A DNA stretch of 64,000 bases from Tannerellaceae bacterium (GCA_031255855.1 JAIRRS010000112.1:1-64000), one strand, 5' to 3'; shown: positions 15,922 to 26,040, counted from the first letter of the stretch. Notes: generated by a model from the sequence alone, not told the origin. A program made the numbers and translations.

Positions 15922-17706
15922 ATGGATAAAAACGAAGGGTTATTCTACCGTTTTTTACTTTGGAGGAGCAAGAATGTTCAAGAAAAGCATTTTGTATTGT
16001 TCCTCAGTTTCCTAGTAGGGATATGTACAGCAGTGGCAGCTATAATGTTGAAACAGTTAATACATTTTATTCAGCGCATGTTTATCCAGAATATGGATAT
16101 AGGTGCAAACTATATGTTTTTAATCTATCCTATTGTCGGTATTTTGCTTGCCGGACTATTTGTGAAATATATCGTTCGCGACGATATCAGCCATGGGGTA
16201 ACCAAGATATTGTATGCCATATCGCAACGTAAGAGCCGTATCAAGCCTCATAATATGTGGTCGTCGCTGGCTGCCAGTTCAGTTACTATCGGTTTTGGTG
16301 GTTCGGTAGGAGCGGAAGCCCCGATTGTACTGACGGGGGCGGCTATCGGTTCCAACCTTGGGCGTGCTTTCCGTATGGAGCAGAAAACGTTGATGTTGCT
16401 TGTTGGCTGTGGGGCGGCGGGAGCCATTGCCGGTATTTTTAAGGCGCCCATTGCCGGATTGGTGTTCGTTATTGAAGTCCTGATGCTCGACCTTACTATG
16501 ACATCTGTTATGCCGTTGTTGATATCTTCCGTAACGGCTGCTACCGTATCGTATATTTTTACAGGAACGGATGCCATGTTTAAGTTTTCCCAAACCGAAA
16601 TATTTGAAATAGGACGCATACCTTATGTCTTGCTTCTGGGTGTATTTTGCGGGTTGGTTTCCTTGTATTTCACGAGAGTAATGAATAAAGTAGAAGGTCT
16701 TTACCGGAAATTAGGCACGTTCTGGAGGAAATTTTTGTTGGGAGGAGTGATGCTGAGTATACTTATTTTCCTTTTCCCTCCGCTTTATGGTGAAGGATAC
16801 GACACGATTGAATCATTATTAAACGGGCAATATTCCCATCTGATGGATTTAAGTTTGTTTTATGGAATCAAAGATTCATATTGGGGAATCCTCGTTTTCT
16901 TATTGCTGATACTCTTAACGAAAGTGTTTGCGTCGAGCGCCACGAACGGTGGAGGCGGTTGCGGGGGGATATTTGCTCCCAGCTTATTTTTAGGATGTAT
17001 AGCCGGTTTTATCTTCGCCCATACTTCTAATTATTTTGAAATAACAAGGTATTTGTCTGAGAAAAACTTTGCCTTGTTGGGAATGGCAGGGGTGATGGCA
17101 GGGGTGATGCACGCACCGCTTACCGGAGTATTTCTTATAGCGGAATTAACCGGAGGATATGACCTTTTCCTTCCGTTGATGATTGTATCTATCAGTTCAT
17201 ACCTCACCATTATCATGTTCGAGCCGCATAGTATTTATTCCATGCGGTTGGCTCAAAAAGGAGAATTACTGACACACCATAAAGACAAAGCTGTATTGAC
17301 ATTACTGAATGTGGATGGTATTATAGAAAAAGAATTTGTTACTGTGCATCCCGACATGATGTTGGGAGATATGGTGAAGGTAATAGCCCAAAGCGGGCGT
17401 AATGCTTTTCCTGTTACCGATAAAGACGGAATATTGCTGGGGATTGTCTTGCTTGACAATATCCGGAATATCATGTTCCGCCCGGAACTGTATAACCGTT
17501 TCAAGGTTTCAAAATTTATGGTTTCCGCTCCGGGCAGAATCGTACTGAACACCCCTATGGAAAAAGTGATGCAGGTATTTGATGATACGAAAGCTTGGAA
17601 TCTTCCGGTAGTAGACGAAGAAGGGCATTACATAGGTTTTATGTCTAAATCAAAGATATTTAATTCATACCGTGAAGTATTGGTCGACCATTTCTCGGGG
17701 GACTGA
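15922..17706 (+). CDS. ClC-family chloride channel/antiporter with CBS domains
   Basis: The 594-residue protein has a ClC membrane core (about 25-440) and a C-terminal pair of CBS domains (about 455-590). Filter motifs are GGSVGAEAPIV, which corresponds to GREGP with the gating glutamate kept but Gly replaced by Ala, and GGGCGGIFAPSLFLG (GxFxP). An intact gating Glu is needed for proton-coupled exchange in ClC antiporters. CBS domains usually sense adenine nucleotides. It may help pH or chloride homeostasis. It follows the transferase by one base. Confidence 0.9.
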   Translation: MDKNEGLFYRFLLWRSKNVQEKHFVLFLSFLVGICTAVAAIMLKQLIHFIQRMFIQNMDIGANYMFLIYPIVGILLAGLFVKYIVRDDISHGVTKILYAISQRKSRIKPHNMWSSLAASSVTIGFGGSVGAEAPIVLTGAAIGSNLGRAFRMEQKTLMLLVGCGAAGAIAGIFKAPIAGLVFVIEVLMLDLTMTSVMPLLISSVTAATVSYIFTGTDAMFKFSQTEIFEIGRIPYVLLLGVFCGLVSLYFTRVMNKVEGLYRKLGTFWRKFLLGGVMLSILIFLFPPLYGEGYDTIESLLNGQYSHLMDLSLFYGIKDSYWGILVFLLLILLTKVFASSATNGGGGCGGIFAPSLFLGCIAGFIFAHTSNYFEITRYLSEKNFALLGMAGVMAGVMHAPLTGVFLIAELTGGYDLFLPLMIVSISSYLTIIMFEPHSIYSMRLAQKGELLTHHKDKAVLTLLNVDGIIEKEFVTVHPDMMLGDMVKVIAQSGRNAFPVTDKDGILLGIVLLDNIRNIMFRPELYNRFKVSKFMVSAPGRIVLNTPMEKVMQVFDDTKAWNLPVVDEEGHYIGFMSKSKIFNSYREVLVDHFSGD

Positions 17707-17726
17707 TAATCACGATTAACACTGTA

Positions 17727-18704
17727 ATGATGGAAAAAAAAGAGTTGCGGATAATATATATGGGGACTCCCGAATTTGCGGTTGAGAGCCTGCGTGAGCT
17801 AGTAGAAAACGGCTATAATGTAGTTGGAGTCGTCACAATGCCTGATAAACCTATGGGAAAACATCAAAGCGTTTTACAATCAAGCCCTGTAAAGAAATAT
17901 GCCGAATCGAAAGGAATCTCTGTTTTGCAACCGGAAAAATTGAAGGATGAACAATTCCTTTCCGGATTGAAAGATTTAAAGGCCGACTTACAGATTGTGG
18001 TAGCTTTCCGTATGCTGCCCGAGGTTGTATGGGATATGCCCAGGTATGGGACGTTCAATTTGCATGCATCCTTGCTTCCACAATACCGGGGAGCAGCCCC
18101 TATCAATTGGGCGATCATAAATGGTGAAAAAGAAACAGGTGTTACCACCTTCTTCCTGACACATGAAATAGATACCGGACTGATAATCTGTCAAAAACGC
18201 TTGCCGATTGCCGATACCGACGATGTAAGCATCGTACACGATCGTTTAATGCAGATAGGGGCGAGACTGGTTCGTGAAACGGTTGACTTGATATTATCGG
18301 GCGATGTAGAGGCTGTTTCGCAGGAGCAATTTTATTCCGATGAATCCGAACTGCGTCCGGCGCCTAAAATATTTAAGGATATCTGCCGTATCGATTGGAA
18401 CCAGCCGTTAAAGAAAATATATGATTTTGTGCGCGGGCTTTCTCCATATCCTGCCGCATGGACAGAACTTGCCTTTCCGGATGGAAACAAACAGGCGCTG
18501 AAAATTTTCAAGGCTGAGAAACTTCCGGCTGAACATCAATTGCCGGTAGGTACAATCGTTTCCGACAACAAAAAACACCTCGATGTTGCTGTTCGTGATG
18601 GTTATTTACGTCTTTTATCCATTCAATTGGCTGGAAAAAAACGGATGGATATTGCCGACTTTTTAAATGGTTTTAAACAAATGGAACATAATATCGTCAT
18701 ATAA
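17727..18704 (+). CDS. fmt: Methionyl-tRNA formyltransferase
   Basis: The 325-residue enzyme formylates initiator Met-tRNA with 10-formyl-THF. The N-terminal hydrolase-like domain starts RIIYMGTPEFAVESL and holds the folate-binding and catalytic segment NLHASLLPQYRGAAPINWAI and the T..FF...D.G core (TTFFLTHEIDTG). The C-terminal OB-like domain starts near 205 and contains RGLSPYPAAWTEL. Two adjacent ATGs (17727, 17730) are possible. It is followed at once by the YbaN-type gene. Confidence 0.95.
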   Translation: MMEKKELRIIYMGTPEFAVESLRELVENGYNVVGVVTMPDKPMGKHQSVLQSSPVKKYAESKGISVLQPEKLKDEQFLSGLKDLKADLQIVVAFRMLPEVVWDMPRYGTFNLHASLLPQYRGAAPINWAIINGEKETGVTTFFLTHEIDTGLIICQKRLPIADTDDVSIVHDRLMQIGARLVRETVDLILSGDVEAVSQEQFYSDESELRPAPKIFKDICRIDWNQPLKKIYDFVRGLSPYPAAWTELAFPDGNKQALKIFKAEKLPAEHQLPVGTIVSDNKKHLDVAVRDGYLRLLSIQLAGKKRMDIADFLNGFKQMEHNIVI

Positions 18705-18705
18705 G

Positions 18706-19086
18706 GTGGGGAATACAAAACGAATTATTTATATAGTTTCAGGTAGTTTTTTCCTTGTATTAGGCACAATAGGGATATTTGTGCCTTTGTTGCCTACTAC
18801 TCCGTTTTGGTTGCTTACGGCGTGGTTCTATATCCGTAGTTCCGAAAAACTATATAATCGCGCGATGGGCAACCGATATTTCGGCTCGGTAGTCAAAGAT
18901 TTTATAGAAGATAAATCCATATCACTTCGTACCAAAATCGTTTCATTAACCGTTATGTGGACGTCTGCTATCCTTACATCCATTTTTATCTTAAGCCAAT
19001 GGTGGATTATTGTGCTTTTATTATTAATCTGTATTGGCGTTACCTGGCATATTCTTTCTTTTCCAACGAAAAGAAGTGACAAATAA
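18706..19086 (+). CDS. YbaN-family (DUF454) inner-membrane protein
   Basis: This small membrane protein of unknown function has the family signature GTIGIFVPLLPTTPFWLLTAW followed by FYIRSSEKLYN, then two further hydrophobic segments near the C-terminus. A frame starting at 18667 would overlap fmt by 38 bp. The GTG at 18706, two bases after the fmt stop, gives 126 residues and the family N-terminus, so it is preferred. Confidence 0.78.
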   Translation: MGNTKRIIYIVSGSFFLVLGTIGIFVPLLPTTPFWLLTAWFYIRSSEKLYNRAMGNRYFGSVVKDFIEDKSISLRTKIVSLTVMWTSAILTSIFILSQWWIIVLLLLICIGVTWHILSFPTKRSDK

Positions 19087-19118
19087 GGATTCCGTCGTGG
19101 ATAGAGGGAATCCTTTCC
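19085..19118. terminator. Terminator between convergent genes
   Basis: AAGGATTCC (19085-19093) and GGAATCCTT (19107-19115) form a 9-bp stem between the rightward YbaN-type gene and the leftward exported-protein gene. The T tract is short and interrupted, so strength is uncertain. Confidence 0.5.
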
Positions 19119-19152
19119 TTCGTTCCAGTGGTAAAATATCGGGATCTGTAAG

Positions 19153-20055
19153 TTAAAAACAGCGGGTATAGCCAATTGAATAGTTGTCGTATAGGTAATC
19201 TTTCATTCCGTGGTTGTAGCGGAGGGAGATGATGTTTTTCTTGAACTCATATTTCAGGTTGTTTCGCAAGACGAGCGGACGGTCGCCATTATTTTTGTAT
19301 CCGTAGAATCCGGAAAAGTCTGTCGAAAGGGTAAAATTCCTGTATATTCCTGTAAAACCTACCCCGAAGGAAGTAGCATCATTCTGGCGGTGTATGATAT
19401 CGTTTGTCATCCAGCAATAGAATCCTGTCATTGCCTGCATGCGTAAAGAGGTGATGTTGGTTTTAATGATATCCTTTCCGGCTGTGATATCAAACCAATA
19501 AGTAGCTGCATCCGTAAAGCGGGCATCGCAAAGTCGTCCGCCGCTGGCAGTTTTAAGGTTCAGGCTCACCATGATATCCGCCCATTTTTCACTTCGCAAT
19601 ATCTGGAACAAAGTACTGATTATGAGATCACCCTGGTATGACTCACCCTCGGGAAGGTCTACATCCACGGCGTTTCGTTCGTCACGGGTTTCGGGAGTAA
19701 GCTTGTAATCTTCTTTGATGATGCCGGTTACTTCTACACCAACACGTCCCTTTACAACAGGTATTAAGAGACGGGCAAATAAATCTTTCGTCTGATCTCC
19801 TGTATAATAATGATACCGACCTTGCAACTCTATTTCAAACCGTGAAGGGGTAATGGCCGTCCGCAATTCAGGAATTGGGAACGCACTTGGTCCGAAATAA
19901 TAGGGGGAATAAACGAGTAATTCACCTTTCTCGCGCCAATCATCCATCTTCGATTCAACAAAAATATTGCTGCCTTCGGCCTTTATTATATTCATATTGG
20001 GTATCAAAAAAGTAAATGAGAAGAAGAATATAAGTAGGTAATGGGTAGATTTCAT
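19153..20055 (-). CDS. Predicted outer-membrane beta-barrel protein
   Basis: The 300-residue protein begins with a signal peptide (MKSTHYLLIFFFSFTFLIP, cleavage near 26). The mature part is built of alternating-residue beta strands with many aromatic residues (FEIELQGRYHYYTG, GVGFTGIYRNFTLSTDFSGF, LRYNHGMKDYLYDNYSIGY) and ends in an aromatic residue (CF), as outer-membrane barrels do. I do not recognise the family. No partner gene is adjacent. It is divergent from the ThuA-like gene across 98 bp. Confidence 0.6.
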   Translation of the reverse strand: MKSTHYLLIFFFSFTFLIPNMNIIKAEGSNIFVESKMDDWREKGELLVYSPYYFGPSAFPIPELRTAITPSRFEIELQGRYHYYTGDQTKDLFARLLIPVVKGRVGVEVTGIIKEDYKLTPETRDERNAVDVDLPEGESYQGDLIISTLFQILRSEKWADIMVSLNLKTASGGRLCDARFTDAATYWFDITAGKDIIKTNITSLRMQAMTGFYCWMTNDIIHRQNDATSFGVGFTGIYRNFTLSTDFSGFYGYKNNGDRPLVLRNNLKYEFKKNIISLRYNHGMKDYLYDNYSIGYTRCF

Positions 20056-20153
20056 TTCCGGTTATTCCAAAATTAATATACGCGCAAAAGTATGAAATTC
20101 AATCTGAATTATTACATTTGTCAAAATGAAATATTAATTAAGAAAGAAATAAT

Positions 20154-21092
20154 ATGAGAAATTTAATCCCGAGAAGTTTATCATTATTAGTTGCAGCCAT
20201 GTTTTTCGCTTGTTCCGTGTCGGCGCGCAAACCTATCAAAACATTATTGATTACCGGGCAGAATAATCATAATTGGCAGGTAAGCCATATCGTGTTGAAA
20301 GAAATTCTGGAAAATTCGGGTTTGTTTAAAGTTGACTTTGCCATTTCTCCTGAAAAAGGACAGGATATGTCGAACTTTATCATTGATTTTAAACCCTATT
20401 CACTTGTTGTTCTTGATTATAATGGCGACATGTGGCCGGAACAAACGAAAAATAATTTTATAGAGTATGCCCAAAAAGGTGGAGGTATCGTTGTCTACCA
20501 CGCAGCAGATAATGCTTTTCCCAACTGGTATGAATACAATAAAATAATCGCTTTAGGCGGTTGGGAAGGACGCAACGAGAATGCCGGTTCGTATGCCTAC
20601 TGGCACGACGGCAAACTTATAAAAGACGATTCACCCGGCATTGGCGGTTCGCACGGGCGGCAACATGAATATATGCTCACCGCGCGCGACAGCGAACATC
20701 CCATCGTTAGCGGGCTTCCCAACCGATGGGCACATGCAAAAGACGAACTATACGACCGCATGCGCGGCCCTGCCAATATAGGAGCTTTGCTGTATACGTC
20801 GTTCTCAGACAAAGAGACCGGTGGTTCCGGACGGGAAGAACCCTTGATGTTTACTGTGGATTATGGCAATGCCCGTATCTTTCATACCATGCTTGGCCAT
20901 TGTGGTCCTACGTTTGAAGATAATATGGCCATGCAATGTACAGGTTTCCAAGTTACTTTATTGCGCGGCGCCGAATGGGCCGCCACAGGTAAGGTAAAAC
21001 AAAAAGTACCGAAAGACTTCCCAACTTCTTCTTACCTCACCTATCGTTATGATTACAGGGATACATCGAAGGATAAGAAAGAAAAAGACTGA
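20154..21092 (+). CDS. Exported ThuA-like domain protein
   Basis: The 312-residue protein has a signal peptide (cleavage near SVSARKPIK) and then a ThuA/glutamine-amidotransferase-like fold: TLLITGQNNHNWQVSHIVLKE, LVVLDYNGDMWPE, GGGIVVYHAADNAFPNW and the histidine-rich RIFHTMLGHCG. ThuA-like proteins are linked to carbohydrate (trehalose, plant glycan) use, often as periplasmic proteins in Bacteroidota, but the reaction is not established. A hairpin terminator follows at 21121-21156. Confidence 0.8.
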   Translation: MRNLIPRSLSLLVAAMFFACSVSARKPIKTLLITGQNNHNWQVSHIVLKEILENSGLFKVDFAISPEKGQDMSNFIIDFKPYSLVVLDYNGDMWPEQTKNNFIEYAQKGGGIVVYHAADNAFPNWYEYNKIIALGGWEGRNENAGSYAYWHDGKLIKDDSPGIGGSHGRQHEYMLTARDSEHPIVSGLPNRWAHAKDELYDRMRGPANIGALLYTSFSDKETGGSGREEPLMFTVDYGNARIFHTMLGHCGPTFEDNMAMQCTGFQVTLLRGAEWAATGKVKQKVPKDFPTSSYLTYRYDYRDTSKDKKEKD

Positions 21093-21410
21093 TTCATTTG
21101 TTATTCGTTAACATTATCTTAGGAGCGGGAAAATAAACAAAATTTTTTCCGCTCCTTGCTTTATTATACAACAAGCGATTGAAACGCATTTATTATCTCC
21201 CGTAAAGAATGTTTTCACTTTCTTTCTTTATGTCTATTCTATTTTTTATAACTTGCCACTGATTATCAGTGAAATTGGTTGGATAACTACTCATAACTTA
21301 TGTCTTGATATCCATAAAATTACGAAATAATATCCAATCAATAATCTGATTCCCATTTTGTTATATTAATATTTTGTAATTCAAAACAGCTTCTAATAAT
21401 ATTAAATTTT
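21093..21410. other. 318-bp intergenic region before the P-type ATPase
   Basis: It holds the ThuA-gene terminator (21121-21128 with 21149-21156, AGGAGCGG/CCGCTCCT, internal A and T tracts) and a perfect 15-bp palindrome CACTGATTATCAGTG at 21257-21271, which may be an operator. The rest is AT-rich with no gene seen. Confidence 0.5.
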
Positions 21411-24131
21411 ATGCAAACAAATCATCATTGCACTGGTTTAACCGACACACAGGTTCTCGAAAGCCGTAAAAAACATGGCGAAAACATTTTAACTCCGCCG
21501 GAAAAAGAATCATTGTGGGCGCAGTTTTTTGAAAAATTTACAGACCCCATTATTGTTATTTTACTGATAGCATTGGCATTGTCAATAGGCGTGTCGTGCT
21601 ACGAGTTTTTTGCGGGACATGGTGCGGCAAACGTATTTTTTGAACCTGCCGGTATCCTTATTGCCGTACTTTTGGCAACCATTGTCGGTTTTGGATTCGA
21701 ATGGAGCGCCAATAAAAAATTTGAGGTGCTTAACAAAGTCAATGATGACACGTTGGTAAAAGTCATTCGCAATAACAATATATGTCAAATCACTAAAAAA
21801 GAAGTGGTTGTTGGCGACATTGTATTGCTTGAAACGGGTGAGGAAGTCCCTGCCGACGGTGAATTATTGGAAACCGTTTCGTTACACATCAACGAATCGA
21901 CACTGACCGGTGAACCTGTTATTAAGAAAACAGCCAATCCCGCCGATTTTAATGAAGACGCCACTTATCCGTCGAATCATGCATTGAAAGGTACAACAGT
22001 ATCTGATGGACATGGCATTATGCAGGTATTGAAAGTAGGCGATGCTACCGAATATGGCAAAGTGTATGAAGGAGCACAAATCGACAGTAGCGTGGAAACC
22101 CCGCTCAATAAGCAGTTAAACGGTTTGGCAGACCTCATTACCAAAGCGAGTTACGCCATTGCCGCACTGATTATTGCCGGTCGTTTGATTTGGTTTTTTA
22201 CTGGTGTAGAAATATTCGATTGGATAACATTCGGCAGTTTCCTGCTACAAACTATTATGATAGCCGTTACGGTTATTGTCGTTGCCGTTCCCGAAGGTTT
22301 GCCAATGAGTGTAACGTTGAGTTTGGCATTGAGTATGAAACGTATGCTTTCGACAAATAACCTTGTTCGTAAAATGCACGCTTGCGAAACAATGGGTGCT
22401 GCAACGGTTATCTGCACCGATAAAACCGGTACACTCACGCAGAATCAGATGAAAATTTACGAAGCCAAATTTTATGGAAGCGAAGGTATTACCGATTTAA
22501 TAAAAGAAGGTATTTCTGTCAATTCGACAGCATATCTTGATTATTCCGATAAGTCTAAAATCAAGGCGTTAGGCAATCCGACTGAAGGCGCATTATTGCT
22601 TTGGTTGCACGAAAACGGTGTGAATTATTTGCCTTTGCGCGAAGAGGCAAAGATCGTTGAACAACTGACTTTTTCAACCGAGCGTAAATATATGGCGACT
22701 ATCGTTCAATCGCCCTTGCTCAAAAAGAAAGTTTTGTATGTGAAAGGTGCACCGGAAATTGTCCTTGATTTGTGTAAAACGCTTCCTGTTGGCAAAGATG
22801 AAATTCACTCACAATTGATTGACTATCAAAATAAAGCAATGCGAACTTTAGGTTTTGCTTATCAATTTATCGAAGACGGCGATGAGACTAACTATATTCA
22901 TGAAGGTAAATTACAGAATACCGATCTGTCGTTTTTAGGAATTGTCGCTATTTCCGACCCTGTTCGTGCCGAAGTTCCAGGTGCGGTGAAAAATTGCCTT
23001 CATGCAGGTATTGGCGTAAAAATTGTTACCGGCGACACTCCGGGTACAGCAAAAGAAATTGGTCGGCAAATCGGTCTTTGGGACGAAAACGAACCTGAAA
23101 TTCACCATTTGACAGGTACGGATTTTGCTTCTATGACAGACGAAACATTGTTAGATGTAGTAAATGAATTGAAAATTCTGTCCCGCGCCCGTCCAATGGA
23201 CAAACAACGATTGGTGCAACTGCTTCAACAAAAAGGGCAGATAGTTTCGGTAACCGGAGATGGAACGAATGATGCTCCTGCCTTAAATGTTGCACAAGTA
23301 GGCTTGTCGATGGGCGACGGCACTTCGGTAGCCAAAGAAGCAAGCGACATTACCATTTTGGATAATTCGTTCAGTAGCATTACTCGTGCCGTCATGTGGG
23401 GACGTTCGCTGTATCAAAATATTCAGCGTTTTATTCTTTTCCAAATGACAATCAATGTTGCCGCTTGCATTATTGTGCTTATCGGTGCATTTCTCGGAAC
23501 AGAATCGCCACTTACTGTTACGCAAATGCTTTGGGTTAATTTGATTATGGACACTTTCGCAGCATTAGCATTGGCATCATTACCGCCAAGCGAAAAAGTG
23601 ATGAAGGAGAAACCTCGCAAAACTACTGATTTCATTATTTCAAAACAGATGTGGAAAAGCATTTTGGGCGTAGGTATCTCCTTTGTAATCTTGTTGTTCG
23701 GCTTGATCCAATATTTTAAACACGCTGATATTGTCTCATTGTCGCAATTCAGCCTTGTAGATTTTGGTAAAAACTTCTTTAATTTCTCTCACGGTAACGG
23801 CTTGTCAGCGTATGAATTGTCATTGTTTTTCACAATTTTCGTCATGTTGCAATTCTGGAATATGTTTAATGCCAAAGCGTTTTTAACAGGTAAATCAGCT
23901 TTCGCCAACATAACAAAATCCACCGGATTTTTGGCCATTGCAGCCGTAATTCTTGCCGGACAATGGCTAATTGTAACTATTGGCGGCGAAATGTTTAATG
24001 TAACGCCTCTGAAAGCAGAAGATTGGGGAATAATAATTGGTATAACTTCTATTGTTCTTTTGGTTGGCGAACTAAATAAATTACTGGATTGCAAAAAACG
24101 CCGGCACAACGTCGTACATGAAATACAATAA
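21411..24131 (+). CDS. Calcium-translocating P-type ATPase (type II)
   Basis: The 906-residue cation pump of the PMCA/SERCA group has an N-terminal cation-ATPase domain, actuator loop with LTGEPV (TGE), membrane segment 4 with the PEGLPMSV ion-binding motif, the phosphorylated Asp at 337 in DKTGTLT, the nucleotide-binding KGAPEIVLDLC, and hinge TGDGTNDAPAL. Six C-terminal membrane segments include NLIMDTFAALALA, whose N..D residues bind Ca2+ in this group. It should export Ca2+ (possibly Mn2+) at the cost of ATP. It stands alone, behind a possible operator palindrome. A 9-bp hairpin (24138-24176) follows as terminator. Confidence 0.92.
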   Translation: MQTNHHCTGLTDTQVLESRKKHGENILTPPEKESLWAQFFEKFTDPIIVILLIALALSIGVSCYEFFAGHGAANVFFEPAGILIAVLLATIVGFGFEWSANKKFEVLNKVNDDTLVKVIRNNNICQITKKEVVVGDIVLLETGEEVPADGELLETVSLHINESTLTGEPVIKKTANPADFNEDATYPSNHALKGTTVSDGHGIMQVLKVGDATEYGKVYEGAQIDSSVETPLNKQLNGLADLITKASYAIAALIIAGRLIWFFTGVEIFDWITFGSFLLQTIMIAVTVIVVAVPEGLPMSVTLSLALSMKRMLSTNNLVRKMHACETMGAATVICTDKTGTLTQNQMKIYEAKFYGSEGITDLIKEGISVNSTAYLDYSDKSKIKALGNPTEGALLLWLHENGVNYLPLREEAKIVEQLTFSTERKYMATIVQSPLLKKKVLYVKGAPEIVLDLCKTLPVGKDEIHSQLIDYQNKAMRTLGFAYQFIEDGDETNYIHEGKLQNTDLSFLGIVAISDPVRAEVPGAVKNCLHAGIGVKIVTGDTPGTAKEIGRQIGLWDENEPEIHHLTGTDFASMTDETLLDVVNELKILSRARPMDKQRLVQLLQQKGQIVSVTGDGTNDAPALNVAQVGLSMGDGTSVAKEASDITILDNSFSSITRAVMWGRSLYQNIQRFILFQMTINVAACIIVLIGAFLGTESPLTVTQMLWVNLIMDTFAALALASLPPSEKVMKEKPRKTTDFIISKQMWKSILGVGISFVILLFGLIQYFKHADIVSLSQFSLVDFGKNFFNFSHGNGLSAYELSLFFTIFVMLQFWNMFNAKAFLTGKSAFANITKSTGFLAIAAVILAGQWLIVTIGGEMFNVTPLKAEDWGIIIGITSIVLLVGELNKLLDCKKRRHNVVHEIQ

Positions 24132-24137
24132 ATAGGA

Positions 24138-24176
24138 TTTTAGCCCTGAAAGTAAATTCGTCTTTGGGGGCTAAAA
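24138..24176 (+). terminator. Hairpin after the P-type ATPase
   Basis: TTTTAGCCC (24138-24146) and GGGCTAAAA (24168-24176) form a 9-bp stem seven bases after the stop codon. No long T tract follows, so it may act as a 3' stabiliser or weak terminator. Confidence 0.5.
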
Positions 24177-24208
24177 TCACTTTTAAAGGCGTAAAGCGTT
24201 GATGTATT

Positions 24209-24330
24209 GTTGGAAATTCATCTGGATGTTTTCCCGGTTTCATTTAGATAATCTTCCAAAATCATCCCAATGAACCCGGAAGATCATCCCAATGATTTCT
24301 GTATTTGATTGAGTGCTGCTTTTGCTCTTT
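24209..24330. repeat. Dispersed intergenic repeat, copy B
   Basis: Two ATCATCCCAATGA words (24261-24273, 24283-24295) and an inverted CATCCAGATGA (about 24217-24228) are present. On the minus strand about 35 bp near 24209-24243 match 197-235 almost perfectly, and 24295-24330 match 277-313. The blocks are in a different order from copy A, so the element is mosaic rather than a simple transposed unit. Confidence 0.65.
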
Positions 24331-24379
24331 TAATTACTGTTTTTATGTAAATTTGTATAAAGAAAAAAGGAGAAATACG

Positions 24380-24943
24380 ATGGATAGGCTAACCCATGAA
24401 GGATATATTGATGATGTTTTTCTTCTTAAACTAATACGACAAGGAGATAAGCAAGCCTTCAAATACTTGTTCGACTTATATTTTGTACCTCTTTGTCGGT
24501 TTGTCAGGATATATATAGGTGAGAAACAAGTAGCGGAAGAGATTACACTGGATCTTTTCGTCGCCATTTGGGAAAGAAAAGAAAATATAGAGATCAAAAT
24601 ATCCTGGAAATCATATTTATTTCAGTCGGCAAAAAATCGATCTCTGAACTATTTAAGAGATCATGAGCGCTTTGTAAGTATTTCGGATTGGTCGTTACAT
24701 GATAGGGCAGAGGTAGATAATACAGTTGAGATTAAAGAATTAGAACTACTTATTCAAGAGGCTATATGTGCTTTACCCGGAAGAGTACAGGAAATATTTA
24801 AAAAAAGCAGGATGGAATATCTTACCAATAAAGAAATATCAGAAGAGTTAAATATTTCTGTAAAAAATGTAGAAGCCCATATCACCAAAGCTATTAAGCT
24901 TATTAAGAAATATTTAGGTGATTCATATACGTATTTCTGGTGA
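24380..24943 (+). CDS. ECF sigma factor (Bacteroidota FecI-like)
   Basis: The 187-residue sigma-70 factor has region 2 (LIRQGDKQAFKYLFDLY...IWERKENIEI) and region 4 with the helix-turn-helix MEYLTNKEISEELNISVKNVEAHI. It should be held by the FecR-like anti-sigma factor encoded next and should direct RNA polymerase to the SusC/SusD genes. The ATG at 24380 is preceded by AAAAGGAG, a rare clear Shine-Dalgarno in this window; a longer frame from 24305 is rejected. A -7 box TAAATTTG at 24348-24355 lies upstream. Confidence 0.92.
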   Translation: MDRLTHEGYIDDVFLLKLIRQGDKQAFKYLFDLYFVPLCRFVRIYIGEKQVAEEITLDLFVAIWERKENIEIKISWKSYLFQSAKNRSLNYLRDHERFVSISDWSLHDRAEVDNTVEIKELELLIQEAICALPGRVQEIFKKSRMEYLTNKEISEELNISVKNVEAHITKAIKLIKKYLGDSYTYFW

Positions 24944-25006
24944 TTTTCATTTTCCAAATTAGGGTTCTTCTTTTTTCATGTGTCTATTTTATACAAATAG
25001 AGGAAA

Positions 25007-26008
25007 ATGAAAAAAAATATACCTTGGGATTTAATAATATCTCATTTAAGAAATGAAACAGATGCAAACGAAGAAGTTGTACTGAACAATTGGCGTACAA
25101 ATACCGACAATGAAGCATTGTATCTTGAATTGGTATCCTTATGGGATGAGATTCAACGTGGATCCAACTTATATAACCCCGACTCGGAATATTATTGGAA
25201 GCAATTCGAAGCCAGGAGCAAAAAGAAAGAGAAGAAAGAAGAAAAAGCATTTATTTCGCTACGTAATATCAAAATAGCTGTTGCTGCGGCATCCATCTTT
25301 CTAATTATTTCTGTTGCTGCATCTTATTTGATTGGGACGAAGATCTCTCAGCCTACTATAAGCACACAAACCTATGCAGTATTAAATGGTAAATCTCAAA
25401 TGATTTTGCCAGATGGAAGTTCCGTATGGTTAAACATAGGTTCTACTTTAACATACGAGACATCTTTCCTGAATAAACGTACAGTTAAGTTAGATGGAGA
25501 AGCTTTGTTTGATGTGAAGGAAGATTCCAAACATCCATTTATAGTGGATGTAAATCATATATATGTAAAAGTACATGGAACGCGCTTCAATGTACAAGCT
25601 TATCAGAAGAAAGCAGAAGTAAGAGTAGCTCTTTTGGAAGGAAAGGTATCTGTTTTTACGAGCAATGAAGTGTCGGAAATGAAACCGGGAGAAATTGCTT
25701 TTTTTAATAGGGAGAATAAATCATTGACTGTGGAAGAAAACGATGTCGTTTTTGAATCTTTTTGGGCTGATAAATCATATACCTTTACAGCTAAACCGCT
25801 TGGAGAAATAAGTAAATATCTGGAGCGATGGTATAATATAAAAATCAAATTGGATCCATACATTGCTGATTCACACGTATATACATTTACTATAACAGAT
25901 GAACCATTAGAAACAATTCTACAAATTATGTCGAGAATAAATCCTATTAACTATTCTTTTAAAGAAAATAATGAAGTGATCATAAGAAATGTTGAATCTA
26001 AAAAATGA
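25007..26008 (+). CDS. FecR-family anti-sigma factor
   Basis: The 333-residue inner-membrane protein has a cytoplasmic N-terminal sigma-binding part, one membrane helix (about 86-108, IKIAVAAASIFLIISVAASYLIG), and a periplasmic FecR domain (QMILPDGSSVWLNIGSTLTYE, KLDGEALFDVKEDSKHPFIV, VKVHGTRFNVQAY). The C-terminal DUF4974-type domain (FTITDEPLETILQIMSRINPINYS) resembles an STN domain. It relays the signal from the STN domain of the TonB-dependent receptor encoded next to the ECF sigma factor. This is cell-surface signalling that induces uptake genes when the substrate binds. Confidence 0.92.
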   Translation: MKKNIPWDLIISHLRNETDANEEVVLNNWRTNTDNEALYLELVSLWDEIQRGSNLYNPDSEYYWKQFEARSKKKEKKEEKAFISLRNIKIAVAAASIFLIISVAASYLIGTKISQPTISTQTYAVLNGKSQMILPDGSSVWLNIGSTLTYETSFLNKRTVKLDGEALFDVKEDSKHPFIVDVNHIYVKVHGTRFNVQAYQKKAEVRVALLEGKVSVFTSNEVSEMKPGEIAFFNRENKSLTVEENDVVFESFWADKSYTFTAKPLGEISKYLERWYNIKIKLDPYIADSHVYTFTITDEPLETILQIMSRINPINYSFKENNEVIIRNVESKK

Positions 26009-26040
26009 AGAAGCCTATGAAATAAAATTGAAAACAATAA